16,662 bases of DNA, from assembly GCA_964549975.1 (NCBI GenBank), contig CAZJWM010000043.1:1-16662 (forward strand), in the 5' to 3' direction. The notes under the pieces were generated by a model. It saw only the letters and a program-made list of their open reading frames with translations. It searched no databases and was not told the DNA's origin. This document shows, piece after piece, positions 12,351-16,662 of this stretch (position 1 is its first letter; every line of letters starts with the position of its first letter). This DNA is from UBA3263 sp964549975. Its GTDB lineage: Bacteria > Bacteroidota > Bacteroidia > Bacteroidales > Muribaculaceae. A program made the translations under genes and the position numbers.

Positions 12351-14136
12351 AATTAGAAAAGTTGGAGCGGATAAGGCGGTCGGCAATGCGCCACTGCAGG
12401 CGGAGGGTGTCGGCTTGGGCGGGGGTGCAGGTGCCGTGGAGGGTGTCGTGGCAGTCTACGGCGGCACCGATGGCCGCGGGGCTGAGCAGCGACGTGCCCA
12501 AGCCGCGCCAGCGCGCATTGGTGCGGCCCATGATTTCGAGCAGCGTGGGGAAGACGTCGACCTGTCCGCCAACGCGCTCAATGCGCTGAGTGCGACCGGT
12601 GTTGGTGGCAATGAAGGCTATGGGATGGTCGGCCAGGGTCATTTCGCTCACGGCCTGACGGGTGAGCGTCTGGTCGTGGTCGGAAGCGATGACCACAATT
12701 GAGCGGCTCAGCAAGCCGCACTGGTCGAGCTGATGCAGGAAACTGCCGAGGCAGTGATCGAAATAGCTCAGCGAGATGTAGTAGTTGCGCGGCAGCATCT
12801 CGGGGAAGTCGGTGGCGGAGATGTGATAGCGGTTTTCCATCCCCTCCTCTTGGCAGGGATAGTGCATCGACACGGTGGATATCATCGTGACAAACGGCTC
12901 CTTCATCTCTTGCAGCACCCGGGCGGAATAGTCGAGCAGGGCAGCGTCGGTGCCGCGCTTGGCGGGGTCGAACCCGGCGGCGAGCATGTCGGCCGAGTCG
13001 AGAGTGCGCTCATAGCCGTAGGAGCGCGAGGTGGTGACGTGGTTCCACACGCCCTTGGCGCCGCCGAGAATCTCCACGGAGTTGTAGCCCGTGAGCGATG
13101 CCGCCAGCGAGGGGAAGGCGTCGTCGCCATAGAGCACGGCCGCGGCGCCGGTGTTCAGCGGCAGCAGACCGGTGTTGTAGATCATCTTGCCGTCGGAGGA
13201 GCCGCCATCCTTGATTTGCGGCACCAGGCGCAGGGCCGAGATGGTGCCGGGGGCGGAGAGCAGCGACGAGAGCGTGGGGGTGATGTCGCGGCCGCGCACG
13301 CGCTGACCGATGCAGTCGGCGTTGAGCGACTCCACCAATATGAAAATCAGGTTTTTGCCGCGATTGCGCTCGAAGCCGGGGGCCACCGGGCGACGCGTGG
13401 CCAGATAGCTGCGAATCTCGGCGGACTCGTCGGCTGAGAGAGTGATATAGTGGGGTTGGAGCAGTTGTGCCGTTTGCCAGACGACGTAGGCCGGGAGGCC
13501 CACCTTGGAATATGTGTAGAAGCGGGCGGTTGACTCAAACGACCAGTGGCGGCGGAGCGTTGCCTCGGGCGTCATCTCGTCGAGGCCCACGGAGTGATAG
13601 TAGCGCGAATCGTGCCAGGCCAGTGCAACGTTGGCAGCGAGGAAATAGCCCACGGTCAGGGCCATGGCCCATAGGCGCAAACTCCACGACGGGGCCGCGA
13701 GGCGGAAATTGCGGCCGCGACGCTGACGCCACCACCACAGAGTCAACGGCAGGGGGATGGCCACGTAGAGCAGGTCGGCCCAACGGAGCAGCCCCGGCAC
13801 GGCACGAAGCACGAAGCCGTTGAAACTCGCTGTGGAGAATATCGACGTGAAGGCCAGCAGGTCTGACCAATAGCGATGGTGCATCACGTTGGCCCACAGG
13901 AAGATGGCCGTGGCCCACGTCAACAGCAGCGAGAGGCCGCGCAGACGATGCGGCGCAAGCCACCACCATAGAAGCAGCAGCGCGCAGTTGGCCGTGAGAA
14001 ATTCCACGGTCTTAATCGCAGTGTCGTGGATGGCTATCTGCACGTGGAAGAGCATGGTCAGCACCATCAGAGTGAGCCACACGGCGGCCCACCAGCGCAA
14101 CAGCGGCGCCGTCGACGAAGTTCTCTTCTGCTTCAT
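12349..14136 (-). CDS. LTA synthase-like membrane protein (sulfatase-fold phosphoglycerol/phosphoethanolamine transferase type)
   Basis: A 595-residue protein with five N-terminal transmembrane helices (about 15-34, 47-62, 68-84, 117-136, 154-174) and a periplasmic alkaline-phosphatase-fold domain from about 255. Metal and catalytic sites resemble LtaS: ILVESLNAD with Glu269; GGSSDGK at 311-317 where LtaS has GKTSD, so the nucleophile is probably Ser instead of Thr; STVSMHYPC with His425; and ASDHDQ with Asp486-His487. Such enzymes move phosphoglycerol or phosphoethanolamine from phospholipid to a glycan or lipid. A Gram-negative has no lipoteichoic acid, so the acceptor here is unknown; a plain sulfatase is less likely because the C/SxPxR motif is absent. 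The start ATG overlaps the amylase stop (ATGA), which excludes the longer frame starting at 14166. Confidence 0.82.
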   Translation of the reverse strand: MKQKRTSSTAPLLRWWAAVWLTLMVLTMLFHVQIAIHDTAIKTVEFLTANCALLLLWWWLAPHRLRGLSLLLTWATAIFLWANVMHHRYWSDLLAFTSIFSTASFNGFVLRAVPGLLRWADLLYVAIPLPLTLWWWRQRRGRNFRLAAPSWSLRLWAMALTVGYFLAANVALAWHDSRYYHSVGLDEMTPEATLRRHWSFESTARFYTYSKVGLPAYVVWQTAQLLQPHYITLSADESAEIRSYLATRRPVAPGFERNRGKNLIFILVESLNADCIGQRVRGRDITPTLSSLLSAPGTISALRLVPQIKDGGSSDGKMIYNTGLLPLNTGAAAVLYGDDAFPSLAASLTGYNSVEILGGAKGVWNHVTTSRSYGYERTLDSADMLAAGFDPAKRGTDAALLDYSARVLQEMKEPFVTMISTVSMHYPCQEEGMENRYHISATDFPEMLPRNYYISLSYFDHCLGSFLHQLDQCGLLSRSIVVIASDHDQTLTRQAVSEMTLADHPIAFIATNTGRTQRIERVGGQVDVFPTLLEIMGRTNARWRGLGTSLLSPAAIGAAVDCHDTLHGTCTPAQADTLRLQWRIADRLIRSNFSN

Positions 14137-15815
14137 TTGATGATGGAATCGGAGTCGATGCGCCACACCACGGCGCCGTGGGCGCCCACGTGGGTGGCAA
14201 AGGGTATGGTGGAGCTCAGCAACTTGCGCTGGCGGCGCGAGGTGAGCAGTTCGGTGGCGGGATATTCGCCTTCGCGCAAGCCAAGATAGTCGAAGGCGTG
14301 ACGCGGGATGTTGATCTGCATGGCCGCAGGCTCGGAGCCGAAGTTCACGGCAATGAGCAGCGTGTGGTCGCCGTGGTGGCGCAGGAAGGCGTAATGGTGT
14401 TGCGGCTGCACGCCGGGGGTGTCCATGTTGACATACATCAGGTCGAAAAATTCGCCGGCGGCGATGGCCGGCTCGGCGTTTGCCAGAGTGAGCACGCGGC
14501 TGTAGAGGTTGCGCAGGGCCACCTCCTCGGGGCTAAGCAGCGCCGTGGATGGTTTGCCTCCGGCGAGCCAGCGGCGCAGAGTGGGCAGGCTCCAATAGTC
14601 GAAGATGGTGGTGCGGCCGTCGTAGCCGGAGAAGCCTTCGGCGTCGGTGCCGCTCTCGCCGAGCTCTTGGCCGGAATAGATCATCATCGGGCCGGTGGAG
14701 ATCATCGTGGCCACCACCAGCGAGGGCAACACCGTGTCGGGCCGTCCGGCGTAGAAGGGCGAGGCATAGCGTTGCTCGTCGTGATTCTCCAAGAAGTTGA
14801 GCAGATGCGAGCCCATGCCGTCGACGCGCTGCCAGCAGTCGGTGATGCGGTTGGCCCACGTTTCTCCGCGCTCCACGGCGCGCAGCGTGTCGTAGAGGTT
14901 CACCTTGTCGTAGAGATAGTCGAAACCGGCGTCGATGAAGGCGCCGTAGAGGTGGAGCTCATAGATTTCGGCAATGAAGCAGATGCGCGGGCGCTGACGC
15001 TTGACCTGCGGGATGGCCCAGCGCCAAAATTCGATGGGCACCATCGAGGCCATGTCGCAGCGGAAGCCGTCGATGCCTTTGGCGGCCCAATAGCGCAAGA
15101 TGTGGAGCATCTTGTGCCAGGTGGATGGGATGGGGGAGAAATGACACTGTCGGCCGCCGCAATAGTCCACGCCATAGTTGAGTTTCACGGTCTCAAACCA
15201 GTCGTTGCGGTCGGGCGAGGCGGTGAAGCAGTCGTTGCCGGAGGCGCGGGCGGGCTCTTCCACGTAGTCGCCGAGATAGACGTTGGTGGGGTTGAACCGT
15301 TGGCCGGGGAGATAGTAGAAGTTGTTGTCGGGGGCAAAGGCCATGTCGGTGCGGTCGTCGGCGCCGAGGTCGCGCACGCCGCGGGGGGCCACGTCGGAGT
15401 GATACTCGCGGGCCACGTGGTTGGGCACGAAGTCGATAATCACCTTCAGGCCCTGAGCGTGGGTGCGCTCCACCAGCTCCTCAAACTCCTCCATGCGCCG
15501 GGCGGGGTCCACGGCCAGGTCGGGATCCACGTCATAGTAGTCGGTGATGGCGTAGGGCGAACCCGCCTCGCCCTTGATCACGTGAGGATTGTTGCGGGCA
15601 ATGCCGTAGGCGCTGTAGTCGGGGCGATGGGCATGCTCAATGATGCCGGTATACCACACGTGGGTGGCGCCCAACTGCTTGATGGCACGCAGGGCCGATG
15701 ACGTGACCTGCGCCATCTTGCCGCAACCGTTTTGTTCGATGGTGCCGCAAGCCACGCAATGGTCGTTTTGATTGCCGAACAGACGCGGCAACAGCTGATA
15801 TATAATCGGTTTCAC
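14133..15815 (-). CDS. Cytoplasmic GH13 alpha-amylase-family glycoside hydrolase
   Basis: A 560-residue (beta/alpha)8 enzyme without signal peptide. The four GH13 regions are all seen: region I DFVPNH at 128-133, region II GIDGFRCDMA with nucleophile Asp254, region III FIAEIYE with acid/base Glu283, and region IV FLENHDE with transition-state Asp346. A small C-terminal beta domain follows from about 470. It should cleave or rearrange alpha-1,4 or alpha-1,6 glucans inside the cell; subfamily and substrate cannot be fixed by eye. The MKPIIYQLLPRLFG start and the Cys-rich CVACGTIEQNGCGK at 20-33 are unusual for secreted amylases. The start is GTG, 3 nt after the stop of the patatin gene, and the stop overlaps the next gene by 4 nt, so it is the middle of a three-gene operon. 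Confidence 0.92.
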   Translation of the reverse strand: MKPIIYQLLPRLFGNQNDHCVACGTIEQNGCGKMAQVTSSALRAIKQLGATHVWYTGIIEHAHRPDYSAYGIARNNPHVIKGEAGSPYAITDYYDVDPDLAVDPARRMEEFEELVERTHAQGLKVIIDFVPNHVAREYHSDVAPRGVRDLGADDRTDMAFAPDNNFYYLPGQRFNPTNVYLGDYVEEPARASGNDCFTASPDRNDWFETVKLNYGVDYCGGRQCHFSPIPSTWHKMLHILRYWAAKGIDGFRCDMASMVPIEFWRWAIPQVKRQRPRICFIAEIYELHLYGAFIDAGFDYLYDKVNLYDTLRAVERGETWANRITDCWQRVDGMGSHLLNFLENHDEQRYASPFYAGRPDTVLPSLVVATMISTGPMMIYSGQELGESGTDAEGFSGYDGRTTIFDYWSLPTLRRWLAGGKPSTALLSPEEVALRNLYSRVLTLANAEPAIAAGEFFDLMYVNMDTPGVQPQHHYAFLRHHGDHTLLIAVNFGSEPAAMQINIPRHAFDYLGLREGEYPATELLTSRRQRKLLSSTIPFATHVGAHGAVVWRIDSDSIIK

Positions 15816-15818
15816 TAT

Positions 15819-16616
15819 CTATTTGAGTCGAAGTAAATGCTGAGGAATTTCTGCACGAGAGATGGCGCGCATGGTGGCGTGATAGCCGTTGTCGACCAGT
15901 CGCTGCAAATCGTGCAAACCAAACACGCGATGGTCGGCCACTTCGTTCACCTCCACGGCCAGGTCGCAGAGGGCCAAGTCGGCGCCGAGATTGGCCTTGG
16001 CCATCAATGAAAACGAACTGCGGGCCACGTCGACAATCGAGTTGGTGTGCTTGGTGTGCAGCGGCTTTGGCGAACAGTTCACGCCGATGACGAACTCGCA
16101 GAGCGAGCGCAGCGGCTCGGAGGGGAGATTGTGGAGCACTCCGCCATCCACGTAGAGATGGTCGTCGATGGTCACCGGCTCAAACACGATGGGGATGCTG
16201 CACGAGGCCATCAGCCGCGGCATCAATTCGCCGGTGGAGAAGGTGCGCTGGCGACCGGTGTCGAGCTCCGTGGCGCAAATCAGCGTGGGAACGGGCAGAT
16301 GCTCAATCTGCGTCACGCCGGTGGCGCGTTGCACAATCCGGGCAAACTTGTCCATACGGAAAAAGCCCTTGCGCGGCACCACAAACTCCGTGAACGTGCT
16401 GAACTTGGCCTTATCGAAAATCTTCAACACCTCGCGCTCCTTCAATCCGGCGCTATAGAGCGTGGCAATCACCGCCCCGGCACTCACGCCGGCCACAATG
16501 TCGGGCATCAACCCACACTCGCGCAACGCCCTGATGGCGCCAACGTGCGCAAAACCGCGCGCGCCGCCGCCGCTCAGCGCCAGCCCTATCTTGTATGGTG
16601 GATTTTCTGCCTTCAT
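15819..16616 (-). CDS. Patatin-like phospholipase (RssA/YlbK-type)
   Basis: A 265-residue alpha/beta hydrolase with the patatin Ser-Asp dyad. The oxyanion-hole motif SGGGARG is at 15-21, the nucleophile elbow GVSAG at 43-47 (Ser45), and the catalytic Asp in DGG at 157-159, in the context YVDGGVLHNLPSEPL. No signal peptide or beta-barrel domain is present, so it is the short cytosolic type and not the outer membrane PlpD-like form. The family hydrolyses acyl esters of lipids; the physiological substrate is unknown. ATG at 16616 gives the normal N-terminus about 10 nt after the likely transcription start. It is first in a run with the amylase and the LTA-synthase-like gene. Confidence 0.92.
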   Translation of the reverse strand: MKAENPPYKIGLALSGGGARGFAHVGAIRALRECGLMPDIVAGVSAGAVIATLYSAGLKEREVLKIFDKAKFSTFTEFVVPRKGFFRMDKFARIVQRATGVTQIEHLPVPTLICATELDTGRQRTFSTGELMPRLMASCSIPIVFEPVTIDDHLYVDGGVLHNLPSEPLRSLCEFVIGVNCSPKPLHTKHTNSIVDVARSSFSLMAKANLGADLALCDLAVEVNEVADHRVFGLHDLQRLVDNGYHATMRAISRAEIPQHLLRLK

Positions 16617-16632
16617 TCGTTTTTCATTTCTG

Positions 16633-16640
16633 CAAAGTTA
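16633..16640 (-). promoter_or_regulatory. -7 promoter box of the patatin/amylase/LTA-synthase-like run
   Basis: TAACTTTG on the minus strand matches TAnnTTTG. The expected -33 element falls at or beyond the window edge, so only half of the promoter can be judged. Confidence 0.55.
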
Positions 16641-16662
16641 CCAATTTTTTCCGACATTCCCC

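Noticed and set aside
16613..16627. Four-codon open frame MKNE whose stop overlaps the patatin ATG (ATGA)
   Set aside because: Its ATG coincides with the expected transcription start, so it is unlikely to be translated; probably chance.

Overview
The window reads as chromosomal DNA of a Bacteroidales bacterium, perhaps a fairly GC-rich member such as a Muribaculaceae; the family is a guess. Supporting signs are several promoters with the Bacteroidetes -7 box TAnnTTTG (one with TTTG exactly 19 bp upstream, one with 20 bp), lipoproteins with an acidic tract after the lipid-modified Cys, and gene families typical of the order: aminoacyl-histidine dipeptidase, a Skp/OmpH-like lipoprotein, and a three-gene HipBST module. 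Every product call rests on motif recognition by eye; no database search was run.

Layout. Positions 1-1147 (minus strand): a 53-aa membrane protein, an OmpH-like lipoprotein and the start of a polyprenol-phosphate-mannose-synthase-like glycosyltransferase, behind a promoter at about 1180. Positions 1286-3503 (plus): aminoacyl-histidine dipeptidase followed 19 nt later by a secreted N-acetylmuramidase-domain protein. Positions 3504-4371: a regulated-looking leader (22-bp tandem quasi-palindrome, a very clean promoter) and a small Asp-rich lipoprotein. Positions 4385-4560: a dense repeat zone made of a hairpin terminator, three 16-bp palindromes at an exact 33-bp period, and two HipB-like operators. 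Positions 4582-6201 (minus): hipB-hipS-hipT, a tripartite kinase toxin-antitoxin module with three more operators over its promoter. Positions 6345-7001 (plus): a membrane-anchored TPR protein, ending at a strong bidirectional terminator. Positions 7118-12036 (minus): recJ-recQ-rarA, a tightly packed replication-fork repair operon. Positions 12037-12348: recJ leader and promoter plus two short-period repeats. Positions 12349-16616 (minus): patatin-like hydrolase, cytoplasmic GH13 amylase-like enzyme and an LTA-synthase-like membrane sulfatase-fold protein, with 3-4 nt junctions, behind a promoter at the window edge.

How the genes work together. recJ-recQ-rarA is a coherent DNA repair unit (RecQ unwinds, RecJ degrades the 5' end, RarA acts at stalled forks). 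HipB should repress its own operon through the operator array while HipS and HipB hold the HipT kinase in check. The most unusual signal is the exact 41-bp phasing of five similar operators, three before hipB and two just beyond the hipT stop at the other end of the module. The second is the 33-bp-phased palindrome triplet next to it. The rest is mostly conserved envelope, peptidase and repair genes.
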